From contig JASHTQ010000760.1 in the NCBI GenBank assembly GCA_030040475.1, positions 1-6,441 of the forward strand: 6,441 bases of DNA, written 5' to 3'. Within the stretch, counting starts at the first letter, position 1, and each line of letters begins with the position of its first letter. The notes under the pieces are model-generated. The model searched no databases and was not told the origin of the DNA. It saw only the letters and a list, made by a program, of their open reading frames with translations. The translations under genes and the position numbers were made by a program. The stretch is from Streptosporangiaceae bacterium (GTDB lineage Bacteria > Actinomycetota > Actinomycetes > Streptosporangiales > Streptosporangiaceae). Positions 1-5,012 of the stretch are shown here, in pieces.

Positions 1-123
1 ATCCTCGTCATCACCGACGCCGTCATCGACCGGGTCCGGATCAAACGCGAGCACGCCTTCCTGATCCCGGCCGGGGCCGTCCTGCCGTTCCCGGCACGCG
101 GCCCGGTGTTCCGCTTCTCCTAA
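1..123 (+). CDS. C-terminal end of an unidentified protein (partial)
   Basis: The first frame is open from the window edge to a TAA at 121-123 and gives 40 residues ending in PARGPVFRFS. Third positions are almost all G or C, as expected for a real coding end in this DNA. The piece mixes hydrophobic strands (ILVITDAVID) with a basic stretch (RVRIKREHAF), like the end of a soluble alpha/beta domain. I do not recognise the family. The epimerase remnant begins 37 bases downstream on the same strand, so the two were probably co-transcribed. The start and most of the gene lie outside the window. Confidence 0.6.
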   Translation: MLVITDAVIDRVRIKREHAFLIPAGAVLPFPARGPVFRFS

Positions 124-160
124 GGTGGTTCCCAGCCAAGCGCCGAAGGGATGGACACGA

Positions 161-722
161 GTGAGCCGTGTGGTAATCATCGGGGCGACCGGACATATCG
201 GCACGTACCTGGTGCCGCGGCTGGTGGACGGCGGCCACGACGTGATCGCGGTCAGCCGCGGCGAACGCGGCCCGTACCACGCAAGACCGCAGTGGGACGC
301 GGTGACCACGGTCAGCGCCGACCGGGACGCCGAGGACGCAACCGGGACGTTCGGCGACCGGATAGCGGCGCTGCGCCCGGACGTGGTGATCGACCTTATC
401 TGCTTCACCGCCGCGTCGGCGCAGCAGCTCATCGACGCGCTGCGCCCGGTACGCCCGCTGCTCGTGCACTGCGGCACCATCTGGGTCCACGGGCCGGCGC
501 TGCGGGTGCCGGTGACCGAGGACGAGGCCGGCGCAGCACGCCGCGGTCACCCGCGAGCACACCTTCCGCGGCATCGCCGCCAGCATCGCCCGTGCCCGCG
601 GTGTACTGGGCTACGCGCCGCGGTACAGCTCGCTCGACGCCCTGCGCGAGGCGCTCGCGTGGCTTGCCGCCAACGGCCAGGCGGACCTGGACGGCCAGCC
701 GCTGCCGGCCGGTTTGGCATGA
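161..722 (+). pseudogene. NAD-dependent epimerase/dehydratase, internally deleted and frameshifted
   Basis: The GTG at 161 follows a GAAGGG ribosome site at 145-150. The frame opens with MSRVVIIGATGHIG, the Rossmann GxxGxxG dinucleotide-binding motif (residues 8-14) of extended short-chain dehydrogenases. It continues normally through VIDLICFTAA and HCGTIWVHGP to VTEDEAGA near residue 122. At about 527-535 the family sequence jumps frame: the next frame reads TREHTFRGIAASIARARGVLGYAPRYSSLDALREALAWLA and stops at TGA 720-722. That is the usual C-terminal end of this family. Relatives are about 310-340 residues, while the two pieces together give about 185, so roughly 130-150 central residues are missing. 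The missing part should include the catalytic YxxxK and most of the substrate pocket. Without correction the first frame runs on as Arg-rich nonsense to 742. Inference: a dead gene made by an out-of-frame internal deletion. Confidence 0.8.
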
Positions 723-731
723 CGCTCACGG

Positions 732-932
732 TCAGCGGATGATGCGCAGCGCCAGTCGGGGCGGGCAGCCGCGTTGCACCAGCCGGGCGACCTGATGCCA
801 GTCGATGCGATCGGCGTAGATCTCGGCCAGCGACCCGGGGATGCCGAGCCGCGTGAGCTGCGACACCCGCCAGTTGTGCACGAGCATCTCGTCGCGGTCC
901 AGTGCGCAGTCGCTAGCAGCGGGTGTTTCCAT
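732..932 (-). CDS. small conserved actinobacterial hypothetical protein
   Basis: This frame encodes 66 residues, from an ATG at 930-932 to a TGA at 732-734. A good GAAGGG ribosome site lies about 8 bases upstream of the start. The C-terminal 50 residues (VHNWRVSQLTRLGIPGSLAE, then IYADRIDWHQVARLVQRGCP and PRLALRIIR) look to me like a compact helical protein found as a stand-alone gene in many actinomycetes. I recognise the pattern but know of no assigned function. There is no signal peptide, membrane segment or cysteine motif. The gene ends 10 bases past the stop of the convergent epimerase remnant. It appears intact among damaged neighbours. The nearest upstream promoter-like element is a TTGACG on the minus strand (1020-1025), with no convincing -10 partner. 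Confidence 0.65.
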   Translation of the reverse strand: METPAASDCALDRDEMLVHNWRVSQLTRLGIPGSLAEIYADRIDWHQVARLVQRGCPPRLALRIIR

Positions 933-1157
933 CGCTCATCCCTTCGATACGAGCGTGCCCAGCCGGCCGACGGTGCACGCCTCATAGCCAGCATCGGGTG
1001 GCAAAGGGTGAGCCTGCATCGTCAAGTCTGTGTGAAACGCGGGCATGCGCCTCACCTGCGGCGGGCGGACGGCGCGAGCAGGCCGAGGGCGCGGGCCCGT
1101 TCGACGGCCTCCACGCTCCCGCTTCGGGCGGCACGTCGCACCCGTGTAAGCCCCGGC
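933..1157. other. stretch without a convincing gene
   Basis: Between the small hypothetical gene and the repeat cluster at 1158 I see no gene with a ribosome site and family resemblance. The only coding-like item is a short minus-strand frame at 1052-1186, listed separately. The last 120 bases before the small hypothetical gene (933-1051) must hold its promoter; a TTGACG (minus strand, 1020-1025) is the best -35 match, but no -10 stands at a normal distance. Confidence 0.4.
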
Positions 1158-1186
1158 CCTGACCCTGGCCCAGGGTCAGGCCCCAC
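1052..1186 (-). pseudogene. possible C-terminal remnant of a helical protein
   Basis: A minus-strand frame ends at TGA 1052-1054 and reads TRVRRAARSGSVEAVERARA then LGLLAPSARRR. The last 30 residues have the look of a real basic, helical C-terminus. Upstream, the frame turns into a Gly/Pro-rich run (GPDPGPGSGPG) that is simply the translation of the GACCCTG/CAGGGTC repeats, so the protein-like part begins abruptly. The only nearby start is a GTG at 1184-1186 without a ribosome site. I cannot name a family. It may be a leftover gene end, or chance. Confidence 0.2.
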
Positions 1187-1195
1187 CCCAGGGTC
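1158..1195. repeat. GACCCTG/CAGGGTC repeat cluster, possible operator
   Basis: Arms CCTGACCCTG (1158-1167) and CAGGGTCAGG (1171-1180) are perfect inverted repeats of 10 bp around a GCC loop. A third half-site, CAGGGTC (1189-1195), repeats the right arm 18 bases further on. The cluster ends 21 bases before a CATACT box and lies upstream of the possible leaderless gene at 1231. The layout fits a regulator operator, and dyads of this kind are common at MerR-type promoters. The same hairpin could also form in RNA and act as a terminator for plus-strand transcripts, though no U-run follows. The repeats are seen directly; the role is inference. Confidence 0.4.
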
Positions 1196-1216
1196 CCCCG
1201 GCCCGGCAGCCCGCTG

Positions 1217-1222
1217 CATACT
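1217..1222 (+). promoter_or_regulatory. candidate -10 box for a leaderless transcript
   Basis: CATACT lies in an otherwise G/C-only stretch and carries the TA...T pattern of actinomycete -10 boxes. Its end is 8 bases before the GTG at 1231, the distance at which transcription would begin at or next to the start codon. No ribosome site precedes that GTG, which agrees with a leaderless mRNA, common in actinomycetes. No clear -35 hexamer is visible at 17-19 bases, so activation by a protein bound at the 1158-1195 repeats is possible. Inference only. Confidence 0.3.
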
Positions 1223-1230
1223 TGGGCAGC

Positions 1231-1455
1231 GTGCAGCACATCCTGGCCCTGTCCCGCTCGGCCATTACGATCAGGCACTGGTTCGAGATCGACCTCGACG
1301 ACTCCTCCACCGAGCACGGCGCCCGGGTCGAGATCCGCGAACTGGCGGACCACCCGCACCGGGGCGCCGTCCAGCTGATGCTCGCCACCCTGCGCGCGCC
1401 GGATCGCCTCGACCGCGACCGCGCCGCACCCTGGCTGACCCGCCGCCAGGGCTGA
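1231..1455 (+). CDS. small hypothetical protein, possibly truncated
   Basis: The frame from GTG 1231 to TGA 1453-1455 gives 74 residues. The first 37 or so (SRSAITIRHWFEIDLDDSST then EHGARVEIREL) have the balanced composition of a real protein and remind me of actinobacterial hypothetical proteins of about 110-130 residues with an RHWFEID segment near the start. After about residue 40 the sequence becomes Arg/Pro/Leu-rich (RAPDRLDRDRAAPWLTRRQG), and I cannot match it to the expected second half. It may therefore be a 5' piece followed by read-through of unrelated DNA. No ribosome site is visible; the start was chosen because a CATACT box lies 8 bases upstream, which would make the message leaderless. 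A TTG at 1222 in the same frame is an alternative. Function unknown. Confidence 0.4.
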   Translation: MQHILALSRSAITIRHWFEIDLDDSSTEHGARVEIRELADHPHRGAVQLMLATLRAPDRLDRDRAAPWLTRRQG

Positions 1456-1599
1456 TCTCCAGTTATTTTCCGCCGAACGGGCCGTGGTTTCACGCCAACG
1501 GAACGCCTTCTTCGCGGTGACTGCACCCCGCTCGGCGGCAAGGCGGTGCTCGGCGCGGCGGGCCGGCATCAGCTGGGCAGCCTGCTGCGCCAGGAGCAG
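1456..1599. other. short stretch with unassigned coding scraps
   Basis: No complete gene is visible here. The plus-strand frame ending at TGA 1603-1605 reads TERLLRGDCTPLGGKAVLGA then AGRHQLGSLLRQEQL, which has protein-like composition but no start codon, ribosome site or family I can name. It could be the end of a broken gene lying tail-on to the amidohydrolase fragment. A local AT-rich patch (AGTTATTTTC, 1461-1470) stands out against the GC-rich background and may mark an old junction or a promoter. Confidence 0.25.
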
Positions 1600-1740
1600 C
1601 TATGACGCCGGGCCGTCGAGCTCGTCGCCGCCCCCGGCGCCGCGGCCGCGCTGGGTTCCCGTGTCGGTGTGGCCGAGACCGACCATCAGGTCGAGGTAGT
1701 CATCGGTCCAGTAGTTCGCGTGAACGTCGATCCTCGTCGT
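1600..1740 (-). pseudogene. amidohydrolase 5' fragment with lost start codon
   Basis: Read on the minus strand from 1740, the frame gives TRIDVHANYWTDDYLDLMVG then LGHTDTGTQRGRGAGGGDEL. This is the N-terminus of the amidohydrolase-2 (ACMSD / 6-methylsalicylate decarboxylase-like) group of metal-dependent TIM-barrel enzymes. A strong ribosome site (AGGGAGG, 1749-1755) stands 8 bases upstream, exactly where a start codon should be, but the triplet is ACG (1738-1740). The family's first metal ligands, HxH in VHAHYW, read HAN here, so one ligand is gone. After GGGDELDGPAS the frame meets TAG at 1600-1602, about 46 codons in, where relatives run to 300 or more residues. Start, active site and most of the gene are therefore lost. 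It lies directly downstream of the hydrolase on the same strand and may once have followed it in a catabolic set. Confidence 0.65.
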
Positions 1741-1766
1741 TCGGGCTTCCTCCCTGCCTGTCAGGG

Positions 1767-1801
1767 TGGTGCGGGCCCCGGCGCCGCCGGGGCCCGCACC
1801 A
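1767..1801 (-). terminator. strong hairpin after the alpha/beta hydrolase
   Basis: Arms TGGTGCGGGCCCCGGC (1767-1782) and its exact complement (1786-1801) form a perfect 16-bp stem around a GCC loop. The hairpin begins 5 bases past the hydrolase stop codon. It has no U-tract, which is usual for terminators in high-GC actinomycetes. It separates the hydrolase from the amidohydrolase fragment and its ribosome site at 1749-1755. The symmetry would also allow it to stop plus-strand transcription. Confidence 0.75.
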
Positions 1802-1806
1802 GGGGA

Positions 1807-2493
1807 TTAGCCGGCCGCCTGCTTGATCAGCGAGGCGACAGCCTCGGGACGCGACACGTAGACAGCGTGGCTGGCGGGAACCTCGGTGACGCTCGCCCCG
1901 GTGCGCTCGGCCATCGTCCGCTGCGCGGACGGCGGGATCATGTGGTCCTGCGTGGTGAGCAGGTACCAGCTGGGCTTGATCCGCCAGGCGGGATTGGTGA
2001 TCGTTCCCGCGGTGGCCTGCACCCCCCAGGGGACCTGGGCATCGGCCAAGAACGCGGCCTGCGCGGCGGGCAGGTCGCCGGCGAACGAAGCGTGGAACTT
2101 GTCCCGCTCCAGGAACAGGAAGCCGTCCCTGGGCGGCAGGATCGGCGGCTGCGGCCCGTCGGCGGGGAAACCGCCGATGAGCGAGTTGACCGACTCGCCC
2201 TTGTCCGGGGCGAACGCGGCGATGTACGCCAGCGACGCCACCTTCTCGTGCGTGCCGGCCTCCGTGATCACCGCCCCGCCGTAGGAGTGGCCGACCAGGA
2301 CGACCGGGCCGTCCATGCCGTCGATGATCAGCCGCGCGGCGGCGGCGTCGCCGTCCAGGGTCAGGGTCGGGTTCTGCACGACGGCGACCCGGTAGCCGTC
2401 CGAGGTGAGCGTGTCGTACACCCCCTGCCAGCCGGAACCGTCCACGAATCCGCCGTGCACAAGTACCACGTTGCGCACTGAGCCTGTGCTCAT
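1807..2493 (-). CDS. alpha/beta hydrolase
   Basis: The 228-residue protein starts at ATG 2491-2493 behind an excellent AGGAGGAGG ribosome site and ends at TAA 1807-1809. It belongs to the compact, lid-poor alpha/beta hydrolases (EstC / plant methylesterase-like branch). Seen in order: the oxyanion-hole strand VVLVHGGF (residues 9-16), the nucleophile elbow GHSYGG with Ser70, the acid Asp183 in TTQDHMIPP, and His209 in PASHAVYVS. All triad members are present and the length is normal, so it should be an active cytoplasmic serine esterase or lipase-like enzyme. There is no signal peptide or membrane segment. The substrate cannot be read from the sequence. An AraC-type gene lies 60 bases upstream on the same strand, suggesting that it controls this gene. 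A 16-bp hairpin follows the stop. Confidence 0.92.
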   Translation of the reverse strand: MSTGSVRNVVLVHGGFVDGSGWQGVYDTLTSDGYRVAVVQNPTLTLDGDAAAARLIIDGMDGPVVLVGHSYGGAVITEAGTHEKVASLAYIAAFAPDKGESVNSLIGGFPADGPQPPILPPRDGFLFLERDKFHASFAGDLPAAQAAFLADAQVPWGVQATAGTITNPAWRIKPSWYLLTTQDHMIPPSAQRTMAERTGASVTEVPASHAVYVSRPEAVASLIKQAAG

Positions 2494-2520
2494 GCCCTTC
2501 CTCCTCCTGGGAGAACCTTC

Positions 2521-2545
2521 GGTCTGAGCACAGACGCTAGGTCTG
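2521..2545. promoter_or_regulatory. candidate regulator binding sites upstream of the hydrolase
   Basis: The 60-base gap between the AraC-type gene and the hydrolase holds GGTCTG at 2521-2526 and again at 2540-2545, with CAGAC (2531-2535) between them. This gives a direct repeat with 19-base register and two overlapping inverted repeats, GTCTG-N4-CAGAC and CAGAC-N5-GTCTG. AraC-family activators usually bind direct repeats about two helical turns apart, so this is a reasonable operator for hydrolase control. The centre lies about 40 bases from the hydrolase start codon. The repeats are seen; the binding role is inferred. Confidence 0.4.
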
Positions 2546-2553
2546 CGTGCGGG

Positions 2554-3255
2554 TCACCGTCTTACGGCAGATGACTGACCCTGTGACGTACTTGCCGGGC
2601 CGGCCGAGGCATCGCGGAGCTCCTTCGGGCTGACCGCGTAGGCCTGCTTGAAGACCCGGTTGAAGCCGCTGAGGTCGCCGAACCCGCAGCCGTAGGCGAT
2701 CGCGGAGACCGGGCGCGCGGCAAGCCGGGGGTCCAGCAGGTCGCGCCGGGCCCGGTCCAGGCGCAGGCCCCTGATGTACAGCGAGACCGTGTGCTGTTCG
2801 GCCTCGAACAGCTTGTGCAGGTAGCGGGTGGAGATGCCGACCGCGGCGGCGATCTCCGCGGGCCCGAGCGCCGGGTCGGTGAGCCGCCGGTCGATGTAGT
2901 CCTTGACGCGTATCATCAGCGACCGCTGGACCGCCCCGCGCACCTGGGTGCTGTCGTCGAGGCTGTCGGCGAGCAGGCTCACCACGAGGTCGCTGGCGTG
3001 CGCGAGGACTCGCTCGGACTGCTCGGCGGGGATGTCCCCGCTGTGCCTGGCGAGGTCGAGCAGGAACCGCGACACCACGCCGGTCAGCCCGGTCCTCCCG
3101 TCCAGCCTGCGGGCGCTGATGTGCCGTCGTTCGCTGTCGCTCAGCCGCACCGAGTCGCTGGGCAGCGAGAAGACCCAGACGTCCCAGTCGCTCTCGAACA
3201 GCCACTGGAACGGGCGGGTCGTCTCGTACAGGACGCAGTCGCCGGGATACAGCAC
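2554..3255 (-). CDS. AraC family transcriptional regulator, N-terminally truncated
   Basis: The frame ends at TGA 2554-2556. From GTG 3253-3255 it gives 233 residues, but it stays open upstream to 3324 with no other ATG or GTG start. Residues 1-100 are the end of an AraC_binding_2-type sensing domain (LYPGDCVLYETTRPF is its hallmark). Residues about 115-215 form the double helix-turn-helix: first helix pair around AEIAAAVGISTRYLHKLFEA (133-152), second around VSAIAYGCGFGDLSGFNRVF (183-202), closing with SPKELRD. Relatives are about 310-330 residues. Homology-like sequence continues above the GTG (GRVSQDGRQA) and is lost near 3310, so about 70-90 residues are missing. The GTG has only a weak ribosome site. 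The DNA-binding half is intact and could still bind; sensing is probably broken. Its likely target is the hydrolase 60 bases downstream. Confidence 0.85.
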   Translation of the reverse strand: MLYPGDCVLYETTRPFQWLFESDWDVWVFSLPSDSVRLSDSERRHISARRLDGRTGLTGVVSRFLLDLARHSGDIPAEQSERVLAHASDLVVSLLADSLDDSTQVRGAVQRSLMIRVKDYIDRRLTDPALGPAEIAAAVGISTRYLHKLFEAEQHTVSLYIRGLRLDRARRDLLDPRLAARPVSAIAYGCGFGDLSGFNRVFKQAYAVSPKELRDASAGPASTSQGQSSAVRR

Positions 3256-3403
3256 CGCCTGCCGCCCGTCCTGGCTGACCCGGCCGATTCCGCGCTTAAG
3301 AGTGCGCCACCATCCCAGTATTGTTCAGCGTTGTCCAAGCCCGACCACGGCCTTCCGGCCGACGCTGGATCCCAGGTCCTCTGGAAGGCGGAGCGGTGAG
3401 CCG

Positions 3404-3991
3404 GTGATCGTCGGGCGTGACGGCGAACTGCGCCAACTGCGCGATTTCGCCGACCGGCTCCGCGCCTACGGCCAGCCGCTGCTGGTGTCCGGCGAGGTCG
3501 GCGTCGGCAAGACGGTGCTGCTTGACAAGACCGCGCGGTACGCCAGCGCGCAGGGATACCGCGTGGTGCGCGCGGCCGGGGTCGAGTTCGAGGCCGAGGT
3601 CAGCTTCGCGGCCCTCCACCTGGTGCTGCAGCCGCTGTTCGGCGAGCTCGGCGACCTCGACCAATGGCACCGCGAGGCGCTGATGACGGCGCTGGGCCTG
3701 CGCGAAGGGCCCCGCCAGGCCATCCTGCACCGCTCCGGCGGCCACTGCGAGTGGGCCGGCGGGTGCTGGCGGCCGGCCGCGGCCTGCCATATCCATCACA
3801 TCATCCGTAAGGCCGACGGCGGCAAGACGAGCGTCAAAGACTGCCTGCTCCTGTGCAGTTTTCACCATCTAGTTGCAGTGCACAGGTGGGGGTGGAAGCT
3901 GATCCTGAACCTGGACGGCACCACCACCGCCTACAGCCCGGACGGCAGCAAGGTCCTGCACAGCCACGGACCGCCGCCACGCCCCGGGTGA
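3404..3991 (+). CDS. chimera: LuxR-type ATPase N-terminus fused to HNH endonuclease domain
   Basis: GTG 3404 to TGA 3989-3991 encodes 195 residues. Residues 1-103 are the start of a large ATP-binding LuxR regulator: VGRDGELRQL, Walker A GEVGVGKT (30-37), then AAGVEFEAEVSFAALHLVLQ and HREALMTALGLREGP. In that family the sequence should go on to Walker B (VVDDLPWLD) and, after some 900 residues, a LuxR DNA-binding end. Instead, from about residue 104 it becomes the C-terminal HNH nuclease domain of DUF222/13E12-type proteins: RSGGHCEWAGGC, ACHIHHI, ADGGKTSVKDCLLLCSFHH, HRWGW and KVLHSHGPPPRPG. The HNH residues Cys115, Cys121, His131/132, Cys151 and His154/155 are all present. The join (about 3710-3721) is in frame. 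Starts near GGAG (3390-3393), 10 bases upstream. Inference: a deletion or recombination product of two genes. The ATPase half lacks Walker B; whether the HNH half folds and cuts DNA is open. It is divergent from the truncated AraC gene. Confidence 0.8.
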   Translation: MIVGRDGELRQLRDFADRLRAYGQPLLVSGEVGVGKTVLLDKTARYASAQGYRVVRAAGVEFEAEVSFAALHLVLQPLFGELGDLDQWHREALMTALGLREGPRQAILHRSGGHCEWAGGCWRPAAACHIHHIIRKADGGKTSVKDCLLLCSFHHLVAVHRWGWKLILNLDGTTTAYSPDGSKVLHSHGPPPRPG

Positions 3992-4019
3992 CCATGCCCG
4001 CCGGCTGGCAACCGGATGA

Positions 4020-4937
4020 TCACGGCTGCAGGACGATCCTGCCGGGGAGGCCGCCGGCGGCCTTCGCGCTGTACGCCTTGACCGCCTCGGCGAGCGGGTA
4101 CACCCCGCCGACCTGGGGGCGCAGCAGGCCCTCGTCGACCAGTCGGGCGAGTTCGGCCAGCTGCACCCTGTGCGCCTCCTGGATGAAGAAGACCTTCCTG
4201 ATGTCGTCCCTGTCACCGGGAAATTCCCACGAGACCACCGAGATCAGCGCGCCGCCGGGCTTGAGCAGGGCGGCCGACCGGGCGAGCACCACGCCGCCGA
4301 CGAGGTCGAAGACCACGTCGGCTTGGCCCGCGGCATCCTCGAGCCGGTCGGTGTCGAGCGCGATGAAGCGGTCGGCGCCCAGCTCCATGACCAGCTGCCT
4401 GGCCCTGCTCCGCCCGGTCCCGATCACCTCGGCGCCGGCCCACCGCGCCAGCTGGACCGCCGTCGACCCGACCGCGCCGCCGGCGCCGTGGATGACCGCC
4501 GTCTGCCCCTTGGCCAGCCTTCCGTGGTCGAACAGGGCCTGCCACGCCGTCAGGTCGGCCCGCGGCACCGCCGCGGCGTGCACGTGGTCGACGGTCCGCG
4601 GCTTCGGGGCCACGTTACGGGCCTCGACGGCGACGTACTCGGCGGCCGCTGCGTCCCGGTAGGGGTCGGTCAGCCCGAATACCTCGTCGCCGACCGCGAT
4701 CCCGGCCGTTCCAGGTCCCAGCGCGGCGACCACCCCGGACACCTCCTGGCCGGGGATGATCGGATCCCGCGGATGACCGTTCCGGCAGGTGCGCAGCGGC
4801 CAGTCCAGCTCGTTGTGCGTAATGCCGCACGCGGCGACCTTGACAAGCACGTCGCCGACCATGGGCGTGGGGTCGGGCGCCTCTTCGTAGCTGAGCCCGC
4901 CGATTCCGGTCGGCTCGCGGGTCCGGATGGCCTTCAT
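4020..4937 (-). CDS. NADP-dependent oxidoreductase (MDR / quinone reductase-like)
   Basis: The 305-residue protein has the normal length for its family. It starts at ATG 4935-4937 with a GAAAGGGA ribosome site 7 bases upstream and ends at TGA 4020-4022. It is a zinc-independent medium-chain dehydrogenase/reductase. The N-terminal GroES-like half includes ELDW and PIIPGQEVSGVVAALGPGT (60-77). It is followed by VGDEVFGLTD, the family signature AAAVPRADLTAWQALF (121-136), the nucleotide loop HGAGGAVGSTAVQLAR (150-165) and a closing GRIVLQP. The structural zinc cysteine cluster of alcohol dehydrogenases is absent. Such enzymes reduce quinones or enones with NADPH in the cytoplasm; the substrate here is unknown. 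Small oddity: PGQE where PGHE is usual. It is divergent from an ECF41 sigma gene, and a matching promoter lies in the 75-base gap, so it is probably that sigma factor's target. It is tail-to-tail with the LuxR::HNH chimera (28 bases apart). Confidence 0.92.
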   Translation of the reverse strand: MKAIRTREPTGIGGLSYEEAPDPTPMVGDVLVKVAACGITHNELDWPLRTCRNGHPRDPIIPGQEVSGVVAALGPGTAGIAVGDEVFGLTDPYRDAAAAEYVAVEARNVAPKPRTVDHVHAAAVPRADLTAWQALFDHGRLAKGQTAVIHGAGGAVGSTAVQLARWAGAEVIGTGRSRARQLVMELGADRFIALDTDRLEDAAGQADVVFDLVGGVVLARSAALLKPGGALISVVSWEFPGDRDDIRKVFFIQEAHRVQLAELARLVDEGLLRPQVGGVYPLAEAVKAYSAKAAGGLPGRIVLQP

Positions 4938-4977
4938 CGCCAGTCCCTTTCGTGTGGTGTGCTCTTCTCAGCAGCAT

Positions 4978-5004
4978 GACGACGCGACCCGGCGGAATGT
5001 GAGG
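4978..5004 (-). promoter_or_regulatory. candidate ECF41 promoter for the oxidoreductase
   Basis: On the minus strand, CCTCACA (complement of 4998-5004) is followed after exactly 16 bases by CGTC (complement of 4978-4981). The published ECF41 promoter consensus is TGTCACA-N16-CGTC, so the -10 and spacing fit perfectly and the -35 matches at 5 of 7 positions. Transcription would begin near 4970, giving a leader of about 33 bases to the oxidoreductase ATG. The -35 box overlaps the GAGGG ribosome site of the divergent sigma gene (5001-5005). A second CGTC at 4981-4984 would give a spacer of 13, which is too short. Confidence 0.5.
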
Positions 5005-5012
5005 GCGACACG

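Noticed and set aside
774..1520. Plus-strand open frame of 248 codons through the poor region
   Set aside because: No ribosome site, Arg/Pro/Gly-rich, no recognisable family, and it runs antisense to the small hypothetical gene and through the repeat cluster.
1669..2481. Plus-strand open frame of 270 codons opposite the hydrolase
   Set aside because: It lies antisense to the intact alpha/beta hydrolase with its complete triad; the composition is that of a shadow frame and it crosses the hairpin at 1767-1801.
2582..2588. CGTCACA on the minus strand as a second ECF41 -35 box
   Set aside because: It matches 6 of 7 bases, but no CGTC stands at 16 bases (only CGTA at 15), and it lies inside the end of the AraC gene. 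Not enough to call.
2903..3403. Upstream extension of the chimeric frame to 2903
   Set aside because: The frame is open, but this part is antisense to the AraC-type gene and Ser/Arg-rich. The LAL homology begins exactly at GTG 3404 with a ribosome site.
4170..4979. Plus-strand open frame opposite the oxidoreductase
   Set aside because: It is antisense to a full-length oxidoreductase with conserved motifs and has no protein-like signature.
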